A stretch of DNA of 34,139 nucleotides from an uncultured Bacilli bacterium (GTDB taxonomy: Bacteria > Bacillota_I > Bacilli_A > RF39 > UBA660): positions 1-34,139 of the forward strand of contig CANQOR010000016.1 in NCBI GenBank assembly GCA_947625535.1, in the 5' to 3' direction. A program made the position numbers and the translations under genes. Of the stretch, positions 23,680 through 29,678 are shown piece after piece (within the stretch, counting starts at the first letter, position 1; every line of letters begins with the position of its first letter). The notes below the pieces were generated by a model. The model saw only the letters and a list, made by a program, of their open reading frames with translations, made no database searches and was not told where the DNA came from.

Positions 23680-23789
23680 CAAAAGCATCTGATTTCAACT
23701 ATTGTTGATTTCAGATGCATCTCAAGGGGATTGCATTTGATTAGCCGAATCAAATGTATCCTTTTTTATTTTATGCAAGTTTCCTTGAC
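23672..23789 (-). ncRNA. Putative antitoxin RNA antisense to the toxin mRNA 3' part
   Basis: From the minus-strand promoter at 23796-23824 a transcript would start near 23789. It crosses the inverse of the toxin terminator hairpin (23728-23761) and reaches a second hairpin (GCATCTGA/TCAGATGC arms at 23711-23718 and 23685-23692, with an inner TCAAC/GTTGA stem), then a T-rich tail (TTTTGCTATTTT). It would pair with about 100 nt of the toxin mRNA 3' end, including both 3' elements of the 5'/3' closure. The 3' end is uncertain. Confidence 0.6.
23728..23767 (+). terminator. Terminator of the toxin mRNA
   Basis: GGAT and ATTTGATT (23728-23742) pair with AATCAAAT and ATCC (23748-23761) around AGCCG, with a small internal loop, then T6. 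Confidence 0.85.
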
Positions 23790-23811
23790 ATATTCATCAT
23801 AACATAAAAAA
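23761..23811. repeat. 51-bp direct repeat, copy B
   Basis: Second copy of 23416-23466 (six mismatches by eye). It covers the T tail of the toxin terminator and the -10 of the antitoxin promoter. Confidence 0.85.
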
Positions 23812-23824
23812 GAACTTTTTACAA
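23796..23824 (-). promoter_or_regulatory. Antitoxin RNA promoter embedded in the tRNA terminator
   Basis: -35 TTGTAA (23819-23824), 17-bp spacer and extended -10 TGTTATGAT (TATGAT 23796-23801). The -35 lies in the loop and 3' arm of the tRNA terminator, and the T tract is in the spacer. Confidence 0.7.
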
Positions 23825-23830
23825 GTTCTT
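23805..23830 (-). terminator. Terminator of the tRNA-Thr gene
   Basis: An 8-bp stem (AAGAACTT/AAGTTCTT, 23823-23830 with 23810-23817) and a 5-nt loop are followed by T6 on the minus strand. Confidence 0.8.
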
Positions 23831-23866
23831 TGATTTTACTCAGGATCCCCGAGTTATCTTGCAATC

Positions 23867-23940
23867 TGGTGCCGGATGACTGAATTGAACAGTCCTCTGA
23901 TCATTACCATTGATCTGTTTTACCACTAGACTAAACCGGC
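23867..23940 (-). tRNA. tRNA-Thr (anticodon GGT), atypical
   Basis: A 71-nt body (23870-23940) is followed by an encoded CCA (23867-23869). The anticodon stem GATCA/TGATC holds the loop ATGGTAA (U33, anticodon GGT, A37). The T arm is GACTG-TTCAATT-CAGTC, and G18G19 are present. Two stem mismatches stand out: U6-U67 in the acceptor stem and C12-A23 in the D stem. The D arm (AGTCTAGTGGTAAAAC) looks more like tRNA-Gln or Glu types than usual tRNA-Thr. The discriminator is A. It has its own promoter and terminator. The anticodon is clear; whether it serves ordinary decoding is open. Confidence 0.88.
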
Positions 23941-23949
23941 ATTAAAAAG

Positions 23950-23958
23950 ATTATATCA
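23950..23958 (-). promoter_or_regulatory. Extended -10 of the tRNA gene
   Basis: TGATATAAT on the minus strand (TATAAT 23950-23955), about 10 bp upstream of the tRNA 5' end. No good -35 is seen. Confidence 0.6.
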
Positions 23959-23971
23959 TAAAATACTTAAT

Positions 23972-24634
23972 CTACTTTAAATAAGCATTTTCTGTAATAG
24001 TCTTTTCACATAAATTTGTTTTCTTATTTAATGTATAACCTTCTTTACAATCAATTGTATATTCTTCTTCACTAGTTATTATACATTTTTTATTTTCTTC
24101 ATCTAATTCGCCAAGATCACAACTATAGCTCTTACCTAAATAACCTACCTTATGACATTCTCCATCTACTTGTTTAGTTCCACTAGGACAATTTCTTTCA
24201 TAAGTAAAAGCAATTTCTTTTTCCGTATATTCTTTACAAGTTCCATCTTTATTTACTGTTTTACATATTTTTTCATAACATTTATCATCTTTAACATAAG
24301 CCTTACTAAGTTTATCATCTTCCTTAATATTTTTAGATACACAAGTTGTTTTTAATTCTTGAGCATAAATTTTTTCACTCACACATTTATTATCACCAAC
24401 ATAATAACCTTTACTACATCTATATGCTGGTTTAGCTGCAATAGTCATTTTACTTTCACATTTTGTTCCATCTTCATTCAAAGTATAACCATCAGGACAT
24501 ATTTTAGAAGGTTCCTCTGATAATAAAACTAAACACTTATCACCTGCTAAATCCCCACGATCACAAACATATTCTCTAGTATCTTTACAAGAACATAATA
24601 AACATATTGATAATAAAATAATAACTTTTTTCAT
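23972..24634 (-). CDS. Cys-rich repeat lipoprotein
   Basis: 220 residues from the ATG at 24634; GGTGA lies 5 nt upstream, while the GTG codons at 24643-24646 overlap that site. A Lys-Lys start and hydrophobic core end in LLCSC, a lipobox-like sequence, so lipid anchoring to the outer membrane face is likely. The mature part holds about six copies of a loose CxxGxxLxxxxxxC unit: CDRGDLAGDKC, CPDGYTLNEDGTKC, CSKGYYVGDNKC, CPSGTKQVDGEC, CDLGELDEENKKC and CKEGYTLNKKTNLC. These suggest small disulfide-bonded loops like EGF or GCC2/GCC3-type modules. No catalytic motif is seen. An adhesion or surface-coat role is a guess. Confidence 0.8.
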   Translation of the reverse strand: MKKVIILLSICLLCSCKDTREYVCDRGDLAGDKCLVLLSEEPSKICPDGYTLNEDGTKCESKMTIAAKPAYRCSKGYYVGDNKCVSEKIYAQELKTTCVSKNIKEDDKLSKAYVKDDKCYEKICKTVNKDGTCKEYTEKEIAFTYERNCPSGTKQVDGECHKVGYLGKSYSCDLGELDEENKKCIITSEEEYTIDCKEGYTLNKKTNLCEKTITENAYLK

Positions 24635-24676
24635 CGCTATCACCACTATTATAATAATTATAACTTAGTTAAAAGC

Positions 24677-24699
24677 AAAAAAAAACTACTAAAAGTAGT
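24677..24699 (-). terminator. Terminator of the yceD-rpmF operon
   Basis: A 6-bp stem (ACTACT/AGTAGT) with a 3-nt loop is followed by a run of T on the minus strand. Confidence 0.8.
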
Positions 24700-24708
24700 A
24701 ATTGTAAA

Positions 24709-24903
24709 CTATTCTTCAGTAGCGTCTTCTTGCATAGCGATTACTTCTTTACCTTTGTAGTAACCACATTTCATACATGCACGATGAGGTTGGATTGTTG
24801 CTCCACATTTTGGACATTTAGTTAAAGCTCCAACTTCTTTTTTTAAGTGAGTACGACGCATTCTTTTTTTAGTTTTACTTGTTCTTCTAAAAGGAACTGC
24901 CAT
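24709..24903 (-). CDS. rpmF: 50S ribosomal protein L32
   Basis: 64 residues from the ATG at 24903, preceded by AAGGAGTGA. A start 27 bases upstream would add a tail absent from L32. The protein opens with [19 protein letters not shown] and carries the zinc-binding pairs CPKC and CMKC. It follows yceD after 4 nt, the standard yceD-rpmF pair. The acidic tail (QEDATEE) is slightly longer than usual. Confidence 0.98.
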   Translation of the reverse strand: MAVPFRRTSKTKKRMRRTHLKKEVGALTKCPKCGATIQPHRACMKCGYYKGKEVIAMQEDATEE

Positions 24904-24907
24904 GATT

Positions 24908-25387
24908 TCACTCCTTCCCTTCTTTTTCAAGTAGCTCTAACAAAGGAGCTAATCTTGGATCTAACTTTTTTCTTTCTTCATCTACTAGTTCCCAACCTTC
25001 ACCTGACATTTCATACTTTTTATCAGGGTTAGCACGAAAACTAATTGGGACCTCTAGTACAATATTTTGCCATAAAATATCCATAATATCAAGTGTTTTT
25101 AACTCATTTTTGTTTATTTCTGATGCATTTTCACTTAAAACTTCAGATATTTCAAAACTAAATGGATAATTAACTGGTTCCAAATCCATTGCATCTAATA
25201 ATACCATAACACCTTCAACATCACAATCAAAAACTATTTCATTCGTAATACTATAATAAGCACGACCTTTTATTTTGACATTATCTAACTTTTGAATAGG
25301 TGTCTTTTTAATAAATTCTTCCCCAAAAGATACTACATCATCAATAACTATACCTTTTTCATCAACTTTAGCTAAATCAATATACAT
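24908..25387 (-). CDS. yceD: YceD/DUF177 family protein (23S rRNA accumulation)
   Basis: 159 residues from the ATG at 25387, with GGGTGA 4 nt upstream; the GTG at 25399 overlaps that site. The family is linked to large-subunit rRNA accumulation and is almost always upstream of rpmF, as here. Visible family features are [36 protein letters not shown] in the middle, and the C-terminal [21 protein letters not shown] (WVDPRLAKLKELL-type motif). The usual pair of Cys is mostly missing. The promoter is at 25410-25438, divergent from tmcAL. Confidence 0.92.
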   Translation of the reverse strand: MYIDLAKVDEKGIVIDDVVSFGEEFIKKTPIQKLDNVKIKGRAYYSITNEIVFDCDVEGVMVLLDAMDLEPVNYPFSFEISEVLSENASEINKNELKTLDIMDILWQNIVLEVPISFRANPDKKYEMSGEGWELVDEERKKLDPRLAPLLELLEKEGKE

Positions 25388-25409
25388 ATCTTCACCCACT
25401 AGCGAAATA

Positions 25410-25438
25410 ATTATACCAACTTTTCTTGAATATTACAA
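25410..25438 (-). promoter_or_regulatory. Promoter of yceD-rpmF
   Basis: -35 TTGTAA (25433-25438), 17-bp spacer and extended -10 TGGTATAAT (TATAAT 25410-25415). It runs back-to-back with a plus-strand TATAAT (25444-25449) that may serve tmcAL. Confidence 0.8.
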
Positions 25439-25477
25439 CTTCTTATAATAAAATAAAAGTGTAAAGAAGGTTTTAAT

Positions 25478-26599
25478 ATGAACATAATTGGTATTATAGC
25501 AGAATACAATCCTTTCCATAATGGTCACTTATACCATCTTAATAAAATTAAAGAACAATATCCTGATTCTCTAATTATTTTAGTATTAAATGGTTATTTT
25601 ACACAAAGAGGTTCTATTTCTATTATTTCTAAAGAAAACAAAACTAACATTGCTTTAAATAATAATATCGATATAGTTATTGAATTACCATTTGTTTATG
25701 GAACTCAATCATCTGATATCTTTGCTTATAATAGTATTAAATTGCTAAATGAACTTAAAGTAGAAAGAATAATCTTTGGTAGTGAATCAAATAATTTAGA
25801 CTTACTTAATCACGTTGTTGATATCGAATTAAATGATCCAACCTTTGAAGATAAAGTTAAAACTTATTTAGATGAAGGTCTTAATTATCCAACTGCAATG
25901 AAAAATGCTTTAAATATTAAAGAAGATATTAATAATCCTAATGATTTATTAGGTATATCTTATATAAAAGCTATTCGTAAAATAAATCCTTCTATAATAG
26001 CAGAAACTATTAAAAGAACTAGTAATTACTTAGATATTACTTCTAATGATGAAGTAATAAGTGCTACTAATATACGTGAAAAATTAAGAAATAATGAAAA
26101 TATCTCCCCTTATCTACCAAAAGAAGTTTTACCTACTATTGAAAATATATCTAATGATAAATTATTTAATTTACTTAAATTTAAAATTTTAACAGACCAA
26201 GACTTAAGTATATATTTAGATGTTGATGAAGGTATAGAATATCGTTTACTTAAATATATTAATGAATCTCATAATTTTGATGAATTAATTAGTAATGTTA
26301 AAACTAAAAGATATACTTATAATAAAATAAATCGTATGTTAATACATATTATAATAGGTTTAACTAAAAAAGATAATTTAAATATGCAATTAGATTATTT
26401 AAAAATATTAGGTTTTAATGAAAAAGGTCAGACATATCTTAATAATATAAAAAAAAATATTATCTTACCTACTACTCCTAATAAAGATTCTTTAATCTAT
26501 AAATATGAATTAAAAGCCGCTTATTTATTTGAGCAAGCTACTAAAAAAAGTTTAAATAACTTTGATAACAAAAATATTCCAATTCAAAAGAGATTATAA
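25478..26599 (+). CDS. tmcAL: tRNA(Met) cytidine acetate ligase (TmcAL/YlbM)
   Basis: 373 residues. It uses acetate and ATP to make N4-acetylcytidine at the wobble position of elongator tRNA-Met. The nucleotidyltransferase-fold motif is HNGH (14-17) after GIIAEYNPF; ISATNIREKL (about 193-202) is the second conserved block. The gene is usually next to yceD-rpmF in Bacillota (ylbM-ylbN-rpmF); here the pair is divergent instead of collinear. The RBS is AGAAGG, 7 nt from the ATG. A hairpin terminator follows. Confidence 0.95.
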   Translation: MNIIGIIAEYNPFHNGHLYHLNKIKEQYPDSLIILVLNGYFTQRGSISIISKENKTNIALNNNIDIVIELPFVYGTQSSDIFAYNSIKLLNELKVERIIFGSESNNLDLLNHVVDIELNDPTFEDKVKTYLDEGLNYPTAMKNALNIKEDINNPNDLLGISYIKAIRKINPSIIAETIKRTSNYLDITSNDEVISATNIREKLRNNENISPYLPKEVLPTIENISNDKLFNLLKFKILTDQDLSIYLDVDEGIEYRLLKYINESHNFDELISNVKTKRYTYNKINRMLIHIIIGLTKKDNLNMQLDYLKILGFNEKGQTYLNNIKKNIILPTTPNKDSLIYKYELKAAYLFEQATKKSLNNFDNKNIPIQKRL

Positions 26600-26620
26600 C
26601 TAATATAATCTCCTTATTTT
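26590..26620 (+). terminator. Terminator of tmcAL
   Basis: GAGATTAT (26590-26597) pairs with ATAATCTC (26605-26612) and is followed by a T-rich tail. It overlaps the end of the convergent 26614-26898 gene. Confidence 0.8.
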
Positions 26621-26898
26621 TTATACCCTATTTTATTCAAAAATTTATAAAAAGACTTATTTGAATTATATAAGAAATATAATACTATTAAATCTAATAT
26701 AAAAGCTAAAGTAAATATTAACATTCCTAAAAATAAATCTTTAAAAGAAATAATAAGACCTAATATAGCTATTATTCCCAATATTGTATATAAAATAAAT
26801 AAATGAATTGAGTACTTATATTCTTTACTCCATTCTTTTTTATATTTTCTTCTTATTTCATTTTGTTTTTTACAATCTAATTTACTAAAAGACTTCAT
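26614..26898 (-). CDS. Small two-helix membrane protein, unknown
   Basis: 94 residues. A basic cytoplasmic start (KKQNEIRRKYKKEWSKEYKY) is followed by two membrane segments (about 30-49 and 53-75) and a basic tail. No domain is recognised. It starts 3 nt after the MIF-like gene stop, so the two are cotranscribed. Its own RBS is weak (GGGAG about 14 nt upstream), which fits translational coupling. Confidence 0.7.
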   Translation of the reverse strand: MKSFSKLDCKKQNEIRRKYKKEWSKEYKYSIHLFILYTILGIIAILGLIISFKDLFLGMLIFTLAFILDLIVLYFLYNSNKSFYKFLNKIGYKK

Positions 26899-26901
26899 TA
26901 T

Positions 26902-27243
26902 TTAAAAATTACTCCCATTCCAACCCCAGTTAGCAACTTCTAAATAACTAACATAAATATTATCAGGTTTTATTTCTAAATTACTATTTAATATTTCTGT
27001 AATAGTAGCAGTCATATTATTAAAAGCTTCTCTACTTCCATTTCCATAAAGTTTAACATCTACATAAGCATAATCTTCATTATCATTACCTTTAAAATAT
27101 AAATGACAATCTGCAACTACTTCAACCATTAACCAGTTTTCACTTTTACCTAATAAATTAATTGCTTGACCTAATCTTTCTTTTATTTTAAGTTCAACTT
27201 CCTTACTTATTTGTTTATTTGTTCTTACTTGAATATATGGCAT
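26902..27243 (-). CDS. MIF-type tautomerase
   Basis: 113 residues from the ATG at 27243, giving MPYIQVRTN. The start 9 bases upstream abuts its own RBS (AAAGGA) and would bury the catalytic proline, so it is rejected. Pro2 (Pro1 after Met removal) is the catalytic base of the tautomerase superfamily. Lys33 (MIF Lys32) lies in LLGKSENWLMVEVV (compare TGKPPQYIAVHVV of MIF). The C-terminal PDNIYVSYLEVANWGWNGSNF closely follows the MIF segment PDRVYINYYDM..NVGWNNSTF; MIF Asn97 is Ser here and the CxxC is absent. This is nearer to eukaryotic macrophage migration inhibitory factor than to bacterial 4-oxalocrotonate tautomerases. The role is unknown; phenylpyruvate-type tautomerase activity is plausible. 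Confidence 0.85.
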   Translation of the reverse strand: MPYIQVRTNKQISKEVELKIKERLGQAINLLGKSENWLMVEVVADCHLYFKGNDNEDYAYVDVKLYGNGSREAFNNMTATITEILNSNLEIKPDNIYVSYLEVANWGWNGSNF

Positions 27244-27280
27244 TTTATTCATCCTTTCTTAATTTATTATAACATAAACT

Positions 27281-27308
27281 TTGCTTTTTTAGGATTTATT
27301 GCTATAAT
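27281..27308 (+). promoter_or_regulatory. Promoter of the 76-residue protein gene
   Basis: -35 TTGCTT (27281-27286), 16-bp spacer and extended -10 TGCTATAAT (TATAAT 27303-27308). The expected start near 27315 fixes translation at the ATG at 27334. Divergent from the MIF-like gene, whose own TGTTATAAT lies just to the left. Confidence 0.7.
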
Positions 27309-27333
27309 ACCAATTCATGAAAGGAAAATATAT

Positions 27334-27564
27334 ATGTACGAAGTAGTAACAATGTTATTAAAAGTTTTACCTAGAATATTAGAACAACATTACATAAATT
27401 CAACTTTAAATGAATATATAGATACACTAACTAATGAAGAATTAACTTATGCTAAGAATATGTTATTAAAAGATCCGCTTACAGATATTAAAGAAGAAAT
27501 ATTAACAATTATCGAACAAGAATTAGCAAGAAGAATTCCTAAAAAAGAAGTTATTACATTATAA
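27334..27564 (+). CDS. Small helical protein, unknown
   Basis: 76 residues from the ATG at 27334, chosen by the GAAAGGA site and a promoter whose start point lies downstream of earlier ATGs. The open frame extends upstream to 27211, but that part overlaps the MIF gene and precedes the promoter. The protein is soluble and all-helical, with a Leu-rich first helix and alternating Glu/Lys in the second half (LTNEELTYAKNMLLKDPLTDIKEEI). No family is recognised. Confidence 0.75.
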   Translation: MYEVVTMLLKVLPRILEQHYINSTLNEYIDTLTNEELTYAKNMLLKDPLTDIKEEILTIIEQELARRIPKKEVITL

Positions 27565-27588
27565 AAGGTAGTTTACACTACCTTTTTT
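27563..27588. terminator. Terminator between the 76-residue gene and the Fic gene
   Basis: A 9-bp stem (AAAGGTAGT/ACTACCTTT) and a 4-nt TTAC loop are followed by T tracts, T6 on the plus strand and weaker on the minus. Confidence 0.85.
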
Positions 27589-28729
27589 AAATTTTTAATC
27601 TTTTAATCATACTAGTATCTATTTCACTTACTCGTTCTTGACTTAATTCTAATTTAAGATTTTTTTGTTGACCATACATAGTCTTTTTTGTTTCTCTAAC
27701 TACTTTTAAAGTACCATCACTAATTAATGGTTCTAACATTGTTTCTAATACTTCAATACTTCTTTTTTTATCATTATATCTGTTATATATAGTTGTAAAA
27801 TCTAAAACTGTTTTAGTTCCATTTAAAGATAAAAAGTATTCTACTGATTGATAATCTACAGCACTCCATTCTCTTGCTGATAATTCATGTAAATAATGCA
27901 TCATATATTCTTTTTCTAATTCTTTTTTAACTGTTACTAACATATATTCCAAAAACTTAGTAAGTTCATGTCTAGATTTAGCTTCTCTTATTAAACGATC
28001 ATAATTTACATCAAAACTAATACCACGATTAAATATTATATACGGATAAATATTACGATTTAATAAATACCACATTGCAATAGTTCTACTAGTACGACCA
28101 TTAATATCAAAATATGGATGAATACAAACAAAATAAAAATGCATTATTTGTGATTTAACAAAATATTCTGTTGCTGTATTAAAAGTCTCCCCATTATTAA
28201 CATAATCAAAATATATTTTCATATAATCAGGTATTTCTGCCGAATCAATTCCTTGATCCATTGTTCCATCTAAACGACCATTTTTTAAAATATAAACTGG
28301 TGCAGTACGATACATTGGACCCATTCTATCTTTATCATCTTTACATAGTAAACCACGACTTAATATTTGATATAATTCTGCTACTGTTTCTTCATTAATA
28401 CTTTTTCTTTTTAAAATATATTGATATCCATGATATAAATTAATAATTCTATTTCTAAGTTCAATATCAGAAACATTTTTAGCATCTTCAATAACTTTTT
28501 CAATAACAGATACTGAATCATTAATTCCTTCAACTGTATTATTAGCTTTTATTTCATGTGAAAACATAACTTTCTTTGAAAAAGTACGATTATTCATAAA
28601 TTCTTGCTGTTCTAAGAATTCTTCTAATTCTTTTATTAAGTCATTTAAATAATCTTTACTATATCTAAATAATCTTCCTGAAACAGTTTTTAATGGTAAC
28701 ACTCCTTCTGGTAAATTTAATTTTTGCAT
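27587..28729 (-). CDS. Fic domain protein (probable AMP-transferase)
   Basis: 380 residues. The Fic core is HPYFDINGRTSR (His204 to Arg215), with catalytic His204, acidic Asp208 and phosphate-binding Asn210-Gly211-Arg212. Position 209 is Ile where the consensus HPFxxGNGR has Gly. An N-terminal NNTVEGI (63-69) matches the class II autoinhibitory helix motif ((S/T)xxxE(G/N)) with Glu67, though Asn replaces Ser/Thr. The C-terminal about 110 residues look like a winged-helix domain (FTTIYNRYNDKKRSIEVLETMLEPLISDGTLKVV). This is the common stand-alone DNA-binding Fic type; its target is unknown. The promoter is at 28758-28786. Confidence 0.92.
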   Translation of the reverse strand: MQKLNLPEGVLPLKTVSGRLFRYSKDYLNDLIKELEEFLEQQEFMNNRTFSKKVMFSHEIKANNTVEGINDSVSVIEKVIEDAKNVSDIELRNRIINLYHGYQYILKRKSINEETVAELYQILSRGLLCKDDKDRMGPMYRTAPVYILKNGRLDGTMDQGIDSAEIPDYMKIYFDYVNNGETFNTATEYFVKSQIMHFYFVCIHPYFDINGRTSRTIAMWYLLNRNIYPYIIFNRGISFDVNYDRLIREAKSRHELTKFLEYMLVTVKKELEKEYMMHYLHELSAREWSAVDYQSVEYFLSLNGTKTVLDFTTIYNRYNDKKRSIEVLETMLEPLISDGTLKVVRETKKTMYGQQKNLKLELSQERVSEIDTSMIKRLKI

Positions 28730-28757
28730 AATAATCCCTCTTTAAATATTGGGTTAT

Positions 28758-28786
28758 ATTATAAACATAAAAAAAGAAATATACAA
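28758..28786 (-). promoter_or_regulatory. Fic promoter embedded in the mutM terminator
   Basis: -35 TTGTAT (28781-28786), 17-bp spacer containing T7, and -10 TATAAT (28758-28763). The -35 occupies the loop and inner stem of the mutM terminator. Confidence 0.75.
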
Positions 28787-28794
28787 ATATTTCT
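28768..28794 (-). terminator. Terminator of the mutM unit
   Basis: An 8-bp stem (AGAAATAT/ATATTTCT, 28787-28794 with 28775-28782) and a 4-nt loop are followed by T7 on the minus strand. Confidence 0.8.
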
Positions 28795-28859
28795 TTTTAA
28801 AACTTATCTACTACGTAATTTAATTATATCATTTTTAGCTTAAAATATCAAATTTCACT

Positions 28860-29678
28860 CTATTTTTGACAATTACTACAATAGTAAGTACTACGTCCGC
28901 CAATGACCATTTTTTTAATAATAGTATGACATTTTTTACATTCTTCATTCTCTCTTTTATGAACCATTAAGTTTTGTTGAAAACGACCAGTAACACCTAA
29001 TGAAGAAGTATAACTTCTAATTGTTGTTCCTCCACATTTAATCGCTTCTTCAATTATTCTTTTACCTTCTTTAACTATCTTAGCACATTCATCCATTGTT
29101 ATATCTATTCCTAACTTTTGAGGATAAATTCCTGAAGCAAATAATACTTCATCAGCATAGATATTACCTAATCCTGAAATAATCGTTTGATCAAGTAATA
29201 AAGTTTTCATTGGTAATTTACTTTTCTTAAATTTATCATACAAATATTCTTTAGTCATTTTATTATCTATTGGTTCTATTCCTTGTTTATGAACACCTTC
29301 AACACTTTCCAAATCTTCTTTCAAGACCAAATTCATTCGTCCAAATTTTCTCGTATCATGATATCTTAAATCTGTTCCATCTTCAAATTCAAATATTACA
29401 TGTTCATGTTTATTTATTTCTTCATTATGATCCTTAATAAAATATTTGCCTTCCATTCTTAAATGACTACATAAATAATAAGGACCTATTTCAAATATTA
29501 ACCATTTGCCTCTTCTATATATTTCTGTAAATTCTAAACCAATAAGATTTTTTTTAAATTCATTTATATCTGATTCTATAATTCTTTCATATAAAACATT
29601 AACGTTTTTTATTTTTCTTTTTAGTATTCTTTTTCTTAGTGTTTGTCTTACTGTTTCCACTTCCGCTATTTCTGGCAT
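28860..29678 (-). CDS. mutM: Formamidopyrimidine-DNA glycosylase
   Basis: 272 residues, the normal length. It removes 8-oxoguanine and ring-opened purines and cuts the strand by beta,delta-elimination. The mature N-terminal Pro (after Met) is the nucleophile and Glu3 the acid, in MPEIAEVETVRQ. Lys58 in RRGKW is the conserved catalytic lysine. A C-terminal zinc finger has CKKC and CSNC. The ATG at 29678 has AAGGAG 11 nt upstream. Its first 80 bases overlap the 3' end of the CDF-like gene in another frame, so translation is coupled and the overlap is dual-coding. Confidence 0.96.
   Translation of the reverse strand: MPEIAEVETVRQTLRKRILKRKIKNVNVLYERIIESDINEFKKNLIGLEFTEIYRRGKWLIFEIGPYYLCSHLRMEGKYFIKDHNEEINKHEHVIFEFEDGTDLRYHDTRKFGRMNLVLKEDLESVEGVHKQGIEPIDNKMTKEYLYDKFKKSKLPMKTLLLDQTIISGLGNIYADEVLFASGIYPQKLGIDITMDECAKIVKEGKRIIEEAIKCGGTTIRSYTSSLGVTGRFQQNLMVHKRENEECKKCHTIIKKMVIGGRSTYYCSNCQK

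Noticed and set aside
23281..23811. CRISPR-like array
   Set aside because: Only two copies of a 51-bp repeat, about 295 bp apart, with promoter and terminator content; no spacers and no cas genes.
24152..24355. 67-codon hydrophobic rightward frame opposite the Cys-rich lipoprotein
   Set aside because: Its Phe/Ile/Ser composition is the expected reverse complement of a Lys/Asn-rich gene; no RBS.
24847..25032. 61-codon rightward frame opposite yceD/rpmF
   Set aside because: Antisense shadow of conserved genes.
27211..27333. N-terminal extension of the 27334-27564 protein
   Set aside because: It overlaps the MIF-like gene in antisense and lies upstream of the predicted transcription start.
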